Positions 32,937 to 43,222 of a DNA stretch of 46,516 nt are shown piece after piece; position 1 is the stretch's first letter, and the number at the start of each line of letters is the position of its first letter. This DNA is from Betaproteobacteria bacterium (lineage in GTDB: Bacteria > Pseudomonadota > Gammaproteobacteria > Burkholderiales > Ga0077523): NCBI GenBank assembly GCA_025350245.1, contig JANXYG010000121.1, forward strand, positions 1 through 46,516, in the 5' to 3' direction. The notes beneath the pieces are model-generated. The model did not search any database. It was not told where the DNA came from and saw only the letters and a program-made list of their open reading frames with translations. The position numbers and the translations under genes were made by a program.

Positions 32937-35900
32937 ATGGCGGAAGCAGCGACACCGGATCCGGCCGCAGGCAAGCCGTGGACCTTCGAACAGGTGCTGC
33001 GCGACGAACTGCGCGAGATCGCCGCGAGTCGCGCGGTCGACGTGCCCGACACCGCCCCGCAGATCGACTTGGCGCCGGCCAACGATACCGACGACGTCAT
33101 GGCGGTCGCGCATGCGCACCAGACCGTGGGCCTCGCCTTCTCGGGCGGCGGCATCCGCAGCGCGACCTTCAATCTCGGTGTGCTGCAGGCCCTCGCGCAG
33201 ATGCGCCTGCTGTCGCGGTTCGATTACCTCTCCACGGTCTCGGGCGGCGGCTACATCGGTAGCTGGTTGTCGGCCTGGATCAAGCGTCACGAGCACGGCT
33301 TGCGCGGCGTCGAAGAAGATCTCGTGCCGGGCACGCGGCAGAACCCGAAACCCCGGGAAGCCGACCCGATCCAGTTCCTGCGCGCCTACAGCAACTACCT
33401 GACGCCGCGTCTGGGCGTGCTCAACAACGACACGCTGGCGGCGGTCTCGGCCTACCTGCGCAACCTGATCCTCAATCTCACCGGCCTGATCGCCGCGCTC
33501 GCCGCGTTGTTGCTGGTGCCGCGCGTGATGGTGCTGGGCTTGCAGGGCGTGGCCGGTCTGCTCGACCACGTCTTGCGACCCTGGGCGGGAATCCTCGGGC
33601 TGGTGCTGCTGGGCGTGGCCACCATGATGATCGCCCTCAACCTGATCCAGGCCAGCACCAGGGTACGCGGAGAAACCCCGTGGTTCGCCCGCATGCTGCC
33701 CGCGGCGGGCATCACGGTTGGTTGCGGTTTCACCGGCGCCGCGCTGCTCGCCTGGTGGATCCTGAACGACCGCGTGACTTTCAATGACAGCGCGGTCGAC
33801 TGGGCCATGGTCACGCTGATGTTCTACCTGGTGCCGTGGCTGTTCGCTGCGCTGGTCGCCGCGCTCTCCGCGCGAGCGCGTGGCAGTCCGTTCGAATGGC
33901 GTAAATGGCTCAAGATCCTGGCCTTCTGTGCGCTGGCCGGCGCCGCCGGTGGCAGCCTGTTCTCGTGGTTGCGCACGCTGTTCGATGTGTGGTCCGGCGG
34001 GATGTGGTCGGCGACGCCCGGACCGGGAGAAACGTGGCTGGGCCGGGCGGGGGCCTACTGGCTGGTGCTGGGCTTCGGCACGCCGCTGGTGGTAGCCGTG
34101 CTGAGCCTGATGATCGCGTTTCACATCGGGCTGGTCGGCCAGGCCTTCACCGAAGACGAGCGCGAGTGGTGGAGCACGCTCGGCGGCTGGGTACTGCTCG
34201 GCAAGCTGGTGTGGGCCGGTCTGTTCGCGCTGGTGATGTTCGCGCCGATCCTGATGGAGTGGGGCAGTTCGTGGCTGGTGTTCCTCGGGCCGGCCTGGAT
34301 CGGCACTACCATCGGCGGCATCTTGCTGGGCAAGAGTTCGCTCACCGGCAAGACCGGGGAGCGGTCCTGGGCCGAGCGGTTTGCGCGGCTCGCGCCCTAT
34401 GTGTTCGCGATCGGGTTGCTGGTGTTGCTGTCGTGGGCGCAGCACCTGCTGCTGGAGCGGGCGTATCCGTGCGACGCCAAGGCCGGCCGCTGCCACGAAG
34501 CCGCGCGCGAGGTCGTCAGTAGTTCCATGGACCCCGCCACCGGCTGCCCGGCGTCGCCGAAGATCTGTCCGGTTGCCTACGGCGAAGTGTTCGCCGATGC
34601 CGTTGCAACGCTCGACGCTGCATCGAGACCGGCGTTGCTGCTGTGGGCGCTGGGCTTGTTCGGCGTCTGGGCGATGCTCGCGTGGCGTGTCGACATCAAT
34701 CTGTTTTCGCTGCACCACTTTTATCACAACCGCCTCGCGCGCTGCTATCTGGGCGCCTCGCGCAAGCGCCGCGAGCCGCAGATCATCACCGGCTTCGATC
34801 GCCTGGATGACCTGCCGATGGCATCGTTGTCGCGTCCCACGCTCTACAACGACGTGCCGCGCGACATCTTCCAGCGGCCGTTCCACCTGATCAACACGGC
34901 GCTCAATCTGGTGCACGGACGCCAGCTCGCGTGGCAGCAGCGCAAGGCGGCGTCGTTCGTGTTCACGCCGCGCTCGGTGGGCTACGAACTGCCGCCGAGC
35001 TGGGTCGACAACCGGGTCGACGGCAAGGGCGGCGAGGCGCAGGCGCAGAGCAGTTTCCGGCCGGCCGAGGAGTACCTCAGGCCGGGTGGCATTCCGCTCG
35101 GCAGCGCGATGGCGATATCCGGTGCCGCCGCCAGCCCCAACATGGGCTATCACTCGTCGCCCGCCTTGTCGTTCCTGATGACGCTGTTCGACGTGCGCCT
35201 CGGCCGCTGGTGCGGCAATCCGCAGCACGAGAGCGCGTGGCGGCGGCGTGGTCCGCGCTTTTCCGGGCGCTATCTGCTGAGCGAGCTGTTCGGTCTCACC
35301 AACGAGAGCACGCCGTTCGTGTACCTGTCCGATGGCGGCCACTTCGAGAACCTCGCCGTGTACGAGCTGGTGCGCCGCCGCTGCCGCTTCATCGTGGTGT
35401 CCGACGCCGGCCAGGACGGCGACATCGCGTTCGAGGACCTCGGCAACATGATCCGCAAATGCCAGATCGACCTCGGTGTCGAGATAGAACTGTCGGTCGC
35501 CGCGATGCGCCCGTCGAAGCAGACCGGCCGCAGCCTGCACCATTGCGCGGTCGGGCTGATCCACTACGAAAGAGTCGATGGCGCGACGGTTGCCCCCGGC
35601 ATCATCGTCTACCTGAAGCCCACGCTGACCGGCAACGAGCCCACCGACATCGGCAACTACGCCACGGCGCATCCCGATTTCCCGCACCAGTCCACCGCTG
35701 ACCAGTGGTTCGACGAAGAGCAGTTCGAGAGCTACCGCAAGCTCGGTCATCACCTGTGCAGCGCCGTGTTCGCGTCGGGCGCGCTCGACGCGCAGGGCCG
35801 CCCGCGCGACGGCATCACCAACGAGGAACTGTTCCAGGCGGTGCGCGAGCAGTGGTATCCGCCGGCGCCCGGCGAGGGTTTGGTCACGACCCATTCGCAT

Positions 35901-36797
35901 GCCCTGCAGACGATCTACGAGCAGATTCGCACGGCGCCGCAACTGGCATTCCTCGATGCGCAGATCTACCCCGAATGGCCGACGCTGGCCGAGATGGTGG
36001 AACCGGCCTTCACCGGCCGGCTCTGGCTACCGGAGACCATGGCCGAGCTGCGAGCCGGGTTCTATCTCTGCTGCCGCATGATCGAGCTGATGGAAGACGT
36101 CTATCGCGACCTGTGCCTCGAGGACAACTTCGATCACCCGGACCATCGCGGCTGGATGAATCTGTTCCGCCACTGGACCGGGGCGGCGATGCTGCAGGTT
36201 GCCTGGAGCGTGACCGCGAGCACGTTCGAGGCGCGGTTCCAGCGGTTCTGCGAGTGGCGGCTCGGGCTGTCGGTGGGCGACGTGGTCTATATCGATCATC
36301 CGTGGGAGGTCGGTGCGCGCACCGGCGCCGAGCTCGGCGCTGCACTCGCCGCGCTCGATCGGATCAAGGCGCTGAATCCGTTCGAACGCGAGCTGCTGCG
36401 CGACTTTGCCCGTTCCCATCCCGACGACCTGTCGGGCACCATCCACCTGTTCGTGCTGCAGACCCGCGTGCAGAGCACGATGCCGAAAACCACGGTCGAC
36501 GCCAGCCTGCCGCCGGACGGCGAACGGCTGGGCCTGCGCTTCGGCTTCGGCTTCGCACTCGCCCGCGAAGTCGATGGCGTGTTCGAAATGCTCTACTTCC
36601 GCGTGCAGGACCACCTGCGCATGATGGGCCTGGGTCGCAAGGCGCTGCGGTTGCTGGTGAAAGCGTTCGATTTCGATCCGATGCATCGCATCCGGCCCAT
36701 GCTCGCCGGGTCGGCCGAGGCCACCACCGATGCCGGCATCGAGCGCTTCCGCCGCATGTACCGCTCGGCCTGGTTCGACCGCAACCGCGCATCCTGA
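32937..36797 (+). CDS. Large multipass patatin-like phospholipase
   Basis: This 1286-residue protein has a patatin-type active site split by membrane helices. The oxyanion motif SGGGIRSATFNLGVLQAL is at 69-86 and the likely nucleophile is Ser102 in STVSGGGYIG. The catalytic Asp is probably Asp799 in LSDGGHFENLAVYEL. Between them lie about nine or ten hydrophobic segments (residues about 175-585). A soluble C-terminal region of about 450 residues has no domain I recognise. It probably acts on membrane lipids as an acyl hydrolase. It follows the GH19 gene by 57 bases and is followed by a lipoprotein gene. Role in the cell is unknown. Confidence 0.8.
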   Translation: MAEAATPDPAAGKPWTFEQVLRDELREIAASRAVDVPDTAPQIDLAPANDTDDVMAVAHAHQTVGLAFSGGGIRSATFNLGVLQALAQMRLLSRFDYLSTVSGGGYIGSWLSAWIKRHEHGLRGVEEDLVPGTRQNPKPREADPIQFLRAYSNYLTPRLGVLNNDTLAAVSAYLRNLILNLTGLIAALAALLLVPRVMVLGLQGVAGLLDHVLRPWAGILGLVLLGVATMMIALNLIQASTRVRGETPWFARMLPAAGITVGCGFTGAALLAWWILNDRVTFNDSAVDWAMVTLMFYLVPWLFAALVAALSARARGSPFEWRKWLKILAFCALAGAAGGSLFSWLRTLFDVWSGGMWSATPGPGETWLGRAGAYWLVLGFGTPLVVAVLSLMIAFHIGLVGQAFTEDEREWWSTLGGWVLLGKLVWAGLFALVMFAPILMEWGSSWLVFLGPAWIGTTIGGILLGKSSLTGKTGERSWAERFARLAPYVFAIGLLVLLSWAQHLLLERAYPCDAKAGRCHEAAREVVSSSMDPATGCPASPKICPVAYGEVFADAVATLDAASRPALLLWALGLFGVWAMLAWRVDINLFSLHHFYHNRLARCYLGASRKRREPQIITGFDRLDDLPMASLSRPTLYNDVPRDIFQRPFHLINTALNLVHGRQLAWQQRKAASFVFTPRSVGYELPPSWVDNRVDGKGGEAQAQSSFRPAEEYLRPGGIPLGSAMAISGAAASPNMGYHSSPALSFLMTLFDVRLGRWCGNPQHESAWRRRGPRFSGRYLLSELFGLTNESTPFVYLSDGGHFENLAVYELVRRRCRFIVVSDAGQDGDIAFEDLGNMIRKCQIDLGVEIELSVAAMRPSKQTGRSLHHCAVGLIHYERVDGATVAPGIIVYLKPTLTGNEPTDIGNYATAHPDFPHQSTADQWFDEEQFESYRKLGHHLCSAVFASGALDAQGRPRDGITNEELFQAVREQWYPPAPGEGLVTTHSHALQTIYEQIRTAPQLAFLDAQIYPEWPTLAEMVEPAFTGRLWLPETMAELRAGFYLCCRMIELMEDVYRDLCLEDNFDHPDHRGWMNLFRHWTGAAMLQVAWSVTASTFEARFQRFCEWRLGLSVGDVVYIDHPWEVGARTGAELGAALAALDRIKALNPFERELLRDFARSHPDDLSGTIHLFVLQTRVQSTMPKTTVDASLPPDGERLGLRFGFGFALAREVDGVFEMLYFRVQDHLRMMGLGRKALRLLVKAFDFDPMHRIRPMLAGSAEATTDAGIERFRRMYRSAWFDRNRAS

Positions 36798-36827
36798 ATC
36801 ACCGGCAGTCCCGAGAGGAGCCACATC

Positions 36828-38087
36828 ATGAAAATCGTCGCCGTACTACTGGCCGTCTTGCTGATCGCGGGCTGCGGCATCTCCCGGTTGTCGAGCCGCC
36901 AGTTGGAGCGGGTCGCGAAGGACTGGTCACTGTCGATCCGTGCGAGCCAGGTGATTCCCGTGTATCCCCTGACCGAAGACCTGCAGCCCGGTGACGTCTT
37001 CCTGGTGCAGACGCCGGTCGAGGACCAGATCAGGGTCTACCGCGATCGCGGCTTCCTGCCGCTCGAGAACCAGCTCACCCGCTTGTCCGTGGCGGGGTAT
37101 CCGGCGTTTTATTCGCAGTGGCCCGGTGTCGATGGGGCCGGTGCGGTGGCGCCGCCGCGACTGTGGCAGTTTCCGCACGGCGCCGAGGCCGGCGACTCGG
37201 ACTTCGCACGCGCGCCGCTGGTGGCGTTTCCGTCGTACAGCTTTGCCGTGAGCCGCAGCGGCGGGCTCAACGTCGCCTTGCCGGTACAGGGGGTGCCGAT
37301 CGGGCTGAACCTGCTCGATGCCGCCTCGGCCACCGGCACCATCACCATGAAGGACGCCTACACCTACGGGTTGCCGGCGCAGGTGTTGCAGCAGGCGCTG
37401 GAGGAATGGGTCGCCGGTAACGGCGCCTACGTGCGGCAGTTCGCACCGCCGGTTCCGGCCGCGCAAGACAGCAAGGGAGCGAAGCCGTTCTTCCTGCGTG
37501 TGGTGAATCGCGTGTATCTGGTCAAGACGGTGGATGTGTCGTTGCTCGCCAATCGCAGCGGCGGCGGTGGCGCCGACGTTGGCGCCGGCAAAGCGGTCGA
37601 ACTGCTCAACCTCGGCACCGAGAAGGAAACCACGCGCCGCTTCGACGAAGTCAACGCGATCATCTCGAAGGCCAATCACGGTGTCGCCGATGCGGTGGCG
37701 GGTGAACTGCCCGGCGGCAGCGTCAAGGTGGCCATGGCCACCAGCCGCACCATCTCGCTGGTCGAGACGTTCGCGCGGCCACTGGTGGTGGGCTATCTCG
37801 CGTTCGATTTTCCGATCCTGGCGGGGGGCCGCATCGGACCACCGGTGGCAACCTTCTCGCAACTGGAGAACCGGCCGCAAGCCACCGGCGTGCCGATCCA
37901 GTACACCGGCTGCGATCCCAACTGCCGGGTGCTGCGCACCTGGAGCAAGGCTGATCCGGCCAACAAGGTGGCGCTGGAGAAGTGGCTGGAACGCTTCGGC
38001 GGCAGTATCGCCATCGCCGACTTTCTGACCGGCGACAAGGCCGATCTGCGGCAGCGCGCCCGAGAAACCCTGATCGTGCAACCCTGA
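36828..38087 (+). CDS. Predicted outer-membrane lipoprotein of the patatin cluster
   Basis: This 419-residue protein begins with a lipoprotein signal (MKIVAVLLAVLLIAGC), with lipidation expected at Cys16; Gly at +2 argues for outer-membrane sorting. The mature part contains QVIPVYPLTEDLQPGDVFLV, a VNRVYLVKTVDVSLLANRSG segment and a C-terminal FGGSIAIADFLTGDKADLRQ. I do not recognise a family. It starts 30 bases after the patatin gene behind a GAGAGGAG ribosome site, so it is likely co-expressed and may act with it in the envelope. Confidence 0.72.
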   Translation: MKIVAVLLAVLLIAGCGISRLSSRQLERVAKDWSLSIRASQVIPVYPLTEDLQPGDVFLVQTPVEDQIRVYRDRGFLPLENQLTRLSVAGYPAFYSQWPGVDGAGAVAPPRLWQFPHGAEAGDSDFARAPLVAFPSYSFAVSRSGGLNVALPVQGVPIGLNLLDAASATGTITMKDAYTYGLPAQVLQQALEEWVAGNGAYVRQFAPPVPAAQDSKGAKPFFLRVVNRVYLVKTVDVSLLANRSGGGGADVGAGKAVELLNLGTEKETTRRFDEVNAIISKANHGVADAVAGELPGGSVKVAMATSRTISLVETFARPLVVGYLAFDFPILAGGRIGPPVATFSQLENRPQATGVPIQYTGCDPNCRVLRTWSKADPANKVALEKWLERFGGSIAIADFLTGDKADLRQRARETLIVQP

Positions 38088-38106
38088 TCCCGAAAGGAGA
38101 ACCACC

Positions 38107-38286
38107 ATGGCACTGCAATCACCGTCGCCCCAGAAGGGCGTGCCGCGCAGCGATGTCGGTCAGGTCGCCGATGCGATGCTGATGGACGACCGGGTCAAGT
38201 GGCTCGCGGTCGTGTTCGAGGCCAAGGGGCCGGTCGAGGATCAGTTCACGGTCACGCCGTACATCGCGGACCCGACGGTGGTGTGA
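38107..38286 (+). CDS. Small protein of the patatin cluster
   Basis: This 59-residue frame begins MALQSPSPQKGVPRSDVGQV and ends DQFTVTPYIADPTVV. It starts 19 bases after the lipoprotein stop with AAAGGAG eight bases before the ATG. It has no signal peptide or membrane segment and resembles nothing I know. Spacing and ribosome site make it a likely real gene and the last of the cluster. Confidence 0.6.
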   Translation: MALQSPSPQKGVPRSDVGQVADAMLMDDRVKWLAVVFEAKGPVEDQFTVTPYIADPTVV

Positions 38287-38341
38287 TCACGATCCAGCCG
38301 TCAGGCATCCGCAGCGCAGCGCAGCCTGGGGGTGGGCGTCT

Positions 38342-41300
38342 CTACGCGGGCGTCTTGACCGGCTCGGCCAGTTCCTTCAGCAACTCCTTCACCCGCACCA
38401 CCCGCATCGGCGCTTCGGCGAGCTTGCTGTCGATGCGCAGCTTCTCCGGGCCGGCCAGCTTCCAGCCCTTGCGCGTCTGCACCAACTGAATGATGCGCAT
38501 CGGGTCGATCGGCGGATTCGGCTTGAAGGCGATGAGGATGCCCTCGGCCGCCGCGTCGATGCGATTGATGCCGAGCGGCTCGGCGAGGATGCGCAGGCGG
38601 TGGGTGTCGACCAGCGCCTTCGCCGCGTCCGGGGGCCGGCCGAAGCGATCCACCAGTTCTTCCATCATGTGCTCGAGCGCTTCGAGGGTCTCGCAGCCGG
38701 CGAGGCGCTTGTAGATGACCAACCGCTCGTGCACGTCGGCGCAGTAGTCGGCGGGCAGCAGTGCGGGGGTGTGCAGGTTGATTTCCACGCCGGCGTGCAG
38801 CGGACCTTCGAGATCGGGCTCCAGGCCCTTCTTCAGCGATTTCACCGCGTGGTTGAGCAGGTCGACATACAGGCTGAAGCCGATTTGCATCATCTCGCCG
38901 CTCTGCGAGTCGCCGAGCACTTCGCCGGCGCCGCGAATCTCCAGGTCGTGCATGGCGAGGTAGAAGCCGGAACCCAGCTCCTCCATCATCTGGATCGCCT
39001 CCAGTCGCTTCCTGGCCTGCGAGGTGATGGCTGCCTCGTCCGGCGTCAGCAGGTAGGCATAGGCCTGATGGTGCGAGCGGCCGACGCGGCCTCGCAACTG
39101 GTGCAGTTGCGCCAGACCGAAACGGTCGGCGCGGTTGATGATGATGGTATTGGCGGTGGGAATGTCGATGCCGGTCTCGATGATGGTGGTGCACAACAGC
39201 ACGTTGAAGCGCGCCGCATAGAAATCGCGCATTGCCTTTTCGAGATCGCGCTCGCCCATCTGGCCGTGCGCGACCTTGATACGCGCCTCGGGTAGCAGGG
39301 CATTGAGCTTCGCCTCCCAGTTGCCGATGGTCTCGACCTCGTTGTGCAGGAAATACACCTGGCCGCCGCGTTTCAGCTCGCGCAACACGGCTTCGCGCAC
39401 CAGGCCGTCGGAGAAGCGCGACACGAAGGTCTTGATCGACAGCCGCTTCTGCGGCGCGGTGGCGATCACCGAGAATTCGCGCAGGCCTTCGAGCGACATC
39501 GCGAGCGTGCGCGGGATCGGCGTGGCGGTGAGCGTCAGTACGTCGACTTCGGCCCGCAGTTGCTTGAAGCGTTCTTTCTGGCGCACCCCGAAGCGATGCT
39601 CCTCGTCGATGATGACCAGGCCGAGATTCTTGAACTTCACCTCCGCCGACAACAGTTTGTGGGTGCCGATGACGATGTCGATGTCGCCGGTCTCGAGCCC
39701 CTTCACCGCAGCGCCGGCCTCCTTGGCGGAACGGAAGCGCGACAGCTCGGCGAGCTTTACCGGCTGGTCGGCGAAGCGGTCGGAGAAATTCTGGAAGTGC
39801 TGCTCCGCCAGCAAGGTGGTGGGCACCAGCACCGCGACCTGCTTGCCGTCGGCGGTCGCGACGAACGCCGCGCGCAACGCGACTTCGGTCTTGCCGAAAC
39901 CGACATCGCCACAGATCAGCCGGTCCATCGGCTGGCCCGATTGCAGGTCGTGGATGACGGCCTCGATGGCGCCGCGCTGGTCGGGCGTTTCCTCGAATGG
40001 AAAGCCGGCGCAGAACGCTTCGTAGTCGTGCTGCTTCAACTGGAAGGCGTGACCCTTGCGCGCGGCCCGCTGGGCATACAGATGCAGCAACTCGGCGGCG
40101 GTGTCGCGCACCTGCTTCGCCGCGCGCCGGCGCGCCTTTTGCCAGTCGCCGCTGCCGAGCTTGTGCAGCGGTGCGTTCTCGGGCGCGACGCCGGCATAGC
40201 GACTGATCAGCTGCAGCTGCGAGACCGGCACATAGAGCTTGTCGCCGCCGTCGTACTCCAGCGTGAGGAACTCGGTGGGGCCCTCGCCCAGGTCCATGCT
40301 CATCAGGCCGAGGTAGCGGCCGATGCCGTGCTGCTCGTGCACGACCGGATCGCCGATCTTGACCTCGGACAGATCGCGCAGGACGTTCTCGGCCGAGGTG
40401 CGGCGTTCCTTGTCGCGCCCGCGGCGGCCGCGCGCGGCGGTCGCATACAGTTCGGTTTCGGTGATCAGGGCAACCTGCCCGCCCGATATCGCGAAGCCCT
40501 CATACAGCGGCGCCACGCACAGCGCCAGCCGCTCGGTTCCATCGGCGAACCCGGCGAAATTCTCGACCAGCCCGGCCTCGACGCCGTATTCGCGCAAGAA
40601 CTCGAACATGGTCTCGCGCCGGCCCAGGCTTTCGGCAATCAGCAGCACGCGGCCATCGAATTGCCCGAGGAAGCGTTTCAGGGCACCGAGCGGATCGGCC
40701 GCGCGCCGGTCGACCGCAACCAGCGGCAGCGACACCGCCGCCGCTTCATCGGTGGCGACTTGTTCGCGCGGCAACTCCATGCGCGCATGCGGCTTGAGTG
40801 CGCCGAAGAATTCGTCCTCGCGCAGATAGATCGCGTTCGGCGGCAGCAGCGGCTGGTTGGCGTCGCCGCGCAGCAGATCGTAGCGTGATTGGGTGTCGCG
40901 CCAGAACGACCGGATGGCGTCCGGTACGTCGCCGTGCAGCACGATGGTTGCCTCGGGGGCGAGGTAGTCGGTGAGGATGGCGGTCTGTTCGAAGAACAGC
41001 GGCAGGTAATACTCGATGCCGGCCGGCGCGATGCCATTGCTCACGTCCTTGTACAGCCGCCGCTTCGACGGGTCGCCCTCGAACACGTCGCGAAACCGTT
41101 GCCGGAAACGCGTACGGCCGTCGTCGTCCATCGGAAACTCGCGCGCCGGCAGCAGGCGCACTTCCGTGACCTTGTAGATGCTGCGCTGGGTATCGACATC
41201 GAAGGTGCGGATCGATTCGATGTCGTTGTCGAACAGGTCGATGCGGTAAGGCAGCGTCGACCCCATGGGAAACAGGTCGATCAACCCGCCGCGATAGCTG

Positions 41301-41776
41301 TATTCGCCCGGCGCCACCACTTGCGTGACGTGGGTGTAGCCGGCCATCGAGAGCTGACGGCGGAAGCCGTCGGGATCGAGCCTGTCTCCCTGCGCCAGGA
41401 AGAAGGTGTAAGCGGCAAGGAACTCGCGCGGCGGCAGGCGCAGCAGCGCCGTGGTGACCGGCACGATCACGGCGTCGCACGCGTTCTGCATCATCAGGTA
41501 GAGCGTTTCGAGGCGCTCGGACACCAGGTCCTGGTGCGGCGAGAAGCTGTCGTAGGGCAGGGTCTCCCAGTCGGGCAGCAGGTGGACATCGAGGCCGGGC
41601 GAGAACCAGCGCATCTCATCGAGCAGGCGCTGGCCGTCGAGCGCGGTGGCGGTGATCACCACCAGCGGACGGTGCGCTGCCGTGAACTCGGCGAGGGCGA
41701 GCGCATCGGCGGAGCCGGCGAGGGCGGAAAGGCGGGAGCGCTGGTTGGCGGCAGGAGGGTGAAGCGGGAGCAGCAT
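38342..41776 (-). CDS. mfd: Transcription-repair coupling factor Mfd
   Basis: This 1144-residue helicase-like protein removes RNA polymerase stalled at DNA damage and recruits UvrA. Domains in order are: UvrB-like N-terminal region, the RNA-polymerase interaction domain (KIGDPVVHEQHGIGRYLGLM), RecG-like helicase lobes with Walker A ICGDVGFGKTEVA, DEEH box VIIDEEHRFGVRQKE and motif VI QLHQLRGRVGRS, and the C-terminal TRCF domain. Length is normal. The start is at 41776 (MLLPLHPP). Confidence 0.95.
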   Translation of the reverse strand: MLLPLHPPAANQRSRLSALAGSADALALAEFTAAHRPLVVITATALDGQRLLDEMRWFSPGLDVHLLPDWETLPYDSFSPHQDLVSERLETLYLMMQNACDAVIVPVTTALLRLPPREFLAAYTFFLAQGDRLDPDGFRRQLSMAGYTHVTQVVAPGEYSYRGGLIDLFPMGSTLPYRIDLFDNDIESIRTFDVDTQRSIYKVTEVRLLPAREFPMDDDGRTRFRQRFRDVFEGDPSKRRLYKDVSNGIAPAGIEYYLPLFFEQTAILTDYLAPEATIVLHGDVPDAIRSFWRDTQSRYDLLRGDANQPLLPPNAIYLREDEFFGALKPHARMELPREQVATDEAAAVSLPLVAVDRRAADPLGALKRFLGQFDGRVLLIAESLGRRETMFEFLREYGVEAGLVENFAGFADGTERLALCVAPLYEGFAISGGQVALITETELYATAARGRRGRDKERRTSAENVLRDLSEVKIGDPVVHEQHGIGRYLGLMSMDLGEGPTEFLTLEYDGGDKLYVPVSQLQLISRYAGVAPENAPLHKLGSGDWQKARRRAAKQVRDTAAELLHLYAQRAARKGHAFQLKQHDYEAFCAGFPFEETPDQRGAIEAVIHDLQSGQPMDRLICGDVGFGKTEVALRAAFVATADGKQVAVLVPTTLLAEQHFQNFSDRFADQPVKLAELSRFRSAKEAGAAVKGLETGDIDIVIGTHKLLSAEVKFKNLGLVIIDEEHRFGVRQKERFKQLRAEVDVLTLTATPIPRTLAMSLEGLREFSVIATAPQKRLSIKTFVSRFSDGLVREAVLRELKRGGQVYFLHNEVETIGNWEAKLNALLPEARIKVAHGQMGERDLEKAMRDFYAARFNVLLCTTIIETGIDIPTANTIIINRADRFGLAQLHQLRGRVGRSHHQAYAYLLTPDEAAITSQARKRLEAIQMMEELGSGFYLAMHDLEIRGAGEVLGDSQSGEMMQIGFSLYVDLLNHAVKSLKKGLEPDLEGPLHAGVEINLHTPALLPADYCADVHERLVIYKRLAGCETLEALEHMMEELVDRFGRPPDAAKALVDTHRLRILAEPLGINRIDAAAEGILIAFKPNPPIDPMRIIQLVQTRKGWKLAGPEKLRIDSKLAEAPMRVVRVKELLKELAEPVKTPA

Positions 41777-41893
41777 GAGGCGGTGCCGGCGAACGAGGCG
41801 CGGATTATAAGGGCGGGCCGGGGCTCGCCGGACCGGTCCGGCCGGTGGTACGCGTTGCCGCCGGTCCGGTTGCCGGACAATAATGTCGCCATC

Positions 41894-42640
41894 TTGAGTC
41901 AGCCAGAATCCAGACCGCGTCTGTTTGCCCTGATCCCCGCATCGGGCACCGGCTCGCGTATCGGCGAATCCACCCCCAAGCAATACCTGCCGGTGGCGGG
42001 CCAGCCGCTGCTGTTCTACCCGGTGCTGGCAATGGCCGAGAACCACCGCATCGCGTCGATCTTCGTGGTGCTGTCGCCGTCGGACGCGCACTTCGACCAG
42101 TTCGACTGGGGGCGGTTCGGTACGCGACTCACGGCGCTTCGCATCGGCGGGACCACCCGGGCCGAAACCGTGCTGAACGGCCTGCGCGCCATCGAATCGC
42201 AGGTCCACGGCCACGACTGGATCCTGGTGCACGACGCGGCGCGGCCCTGTCTCACCCGCAAGCTACTCGATCGCCTCATCGATAGTGTCGTCAACGACGA
42301 TGTCGGCGGCCTGCTGGCGCTGCCCGTGGCCGACACCATCAAGTCGGCCGCCGAGACGCGGCGGGTCTCGGCCACCGTCGACCGAAGCGCACTGTGGCAG
42401 GCGCAGACCCCGCAGATGTTCCGCTACCGGCTGCTGCGAATGGCGCTCGAGCGGGCCAATCTGGGCACGGTGACCGATGAAGCCTCGGCAATGGAGCAAT
42501 CCGGCCACGAGCCTTATCTGGTGGAAAGCGACGTGACCAACCTGAAGGTCACGTACCCGAGCGATCTGCAACTGGCCGAGCTGATCCTGCGCTCCTACGC
42601 ACACGAAGCGCCGAAAGTGCCGAGCGAGCCGGGCGCGTGA
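41894..42640 (+). CDS. ispD: 2-C-methyl-D-erythritol 4-phosphate cytidylyltransferase
   Basis: This enzyme of about 248 residues couples CTP to MEP in non-mevalonate isoprenoid synthesis. The nucleotide-binding motif is [20 protein letters not shown], with Ser-Gly where Ala-Gly is more common, and [13 protein letters not shown] follows. The start is uncertain: TTG 41894 is the best-placed candidate and no in-frame ATG is near. It diverges from mfd and its stop overlaps the ispF start (GTGA). Confidence 0.92.
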   Translation: MSQPESRPRLFALIPASGTGSRIGESTPKQYLPVAGQPLLFYPVLAMAENHRIASIFVVLSPSDAHFDQFDWGRFGTRLTALRIGGTTRAETVLNGLRAIESQVHGHDWILVHDAARPCLTRKLLDRLIDSVVNDDVGGLLALPVADTIKSAAETRRVSATVDRSALWQAQTPQMFRYRLLRMALERANLGTVTDEASAMEQSGHEPYLVESDVTNLKVTYPSDLQLAELILRSYAHEAPKVPSEPGA

Positions 42641-43137
42641 GAGTCGGGCAGGGATTCGATGTCCATGCCCTGGTGGCGGGGCGCCCGTTGATCATCGGTG
42701 GCGTCACCATTCCGCATCCGACCGGTCTGCTCGGGCACTCCGATGCCGACGTGCTGCTGCATGCCATCATCGACGCGCTGCTCGGTGCTGCCGCGCTGGG
42801 CGACATCGGCCGGCATTTCGCCGATACCGATCCGCGCTGGAAGGATATCGACAGCCGGGTGCTGTTACGTGAGACCGGCGCGATGCTCGCCGCCGCCGGC
42901 TTCGCCATCGTCAATGTCGACGCCACCATCATTGCCCAGGCGCCGCGCATGGCACCGCACATACCGGCCATGGTGGCCAACGTGGCCGCCGACCTCGGTG
43001 TCGGCAGCGACCAGGTCAACGTCAAGGCCAAGACCACTGAGCGCCTGGGCTTCACCGGCCGCGGCGAGGGCATTGCCGCCGAGGCTATCGCGGCGGTCGT
43101 GCGCCAGGTCATCCCGGCGCGCTTCGGCCGTGAATAG
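42637..43137 (+). CDS. ispF: 2-C-methyl-D-erythritol 2,4-cyclodiphosphate synthase
   Basis: This 166-residue enzyme cyclises CDP-ME 2-phosphate. Zinc and substrate motifs are [29 protein letters not shown] and [23 protein letters not shown] 42637 overlaps the ispD stop (GTGA), giving tight coupling of two consecutive steps of the MEP pathway. Confidence 0.95.
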   Translation: MRVGQGFDVHALVAGRPLIIGGVTIPHPTGLLGHSDADVLLHAIIDALLGAAALGDIGRHFADTDPRWKDIDSRVLLRETGAMLAAAGFAIVNVDATIIAQAPRMAPHIPAMVANVAADLGVGSDQVNVKAKTTERLGFTGRGEGIAAEAIAAVVRQVIPARFGRE

Positions 43138-43222
43138 AATCAGCAACCGGCCCGAACCCGGGGCGCTGGCGCCGGGTCAGAACGTCGGCAGCCGCCGGTC
43201 GTTGTCAGGGAGAGAGAAAAGC

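Noticed and set aside
31002-35942. A 1646-codon open frame on the minus strand
   Set aside because: Only its last 276 codons (serB, start 31832) look like a protein. The rest is antisense to the GH19 and patatin genes, is rich in Arg/His/Gln/Gly without any motif, and is explained by high GC at third codon positions.
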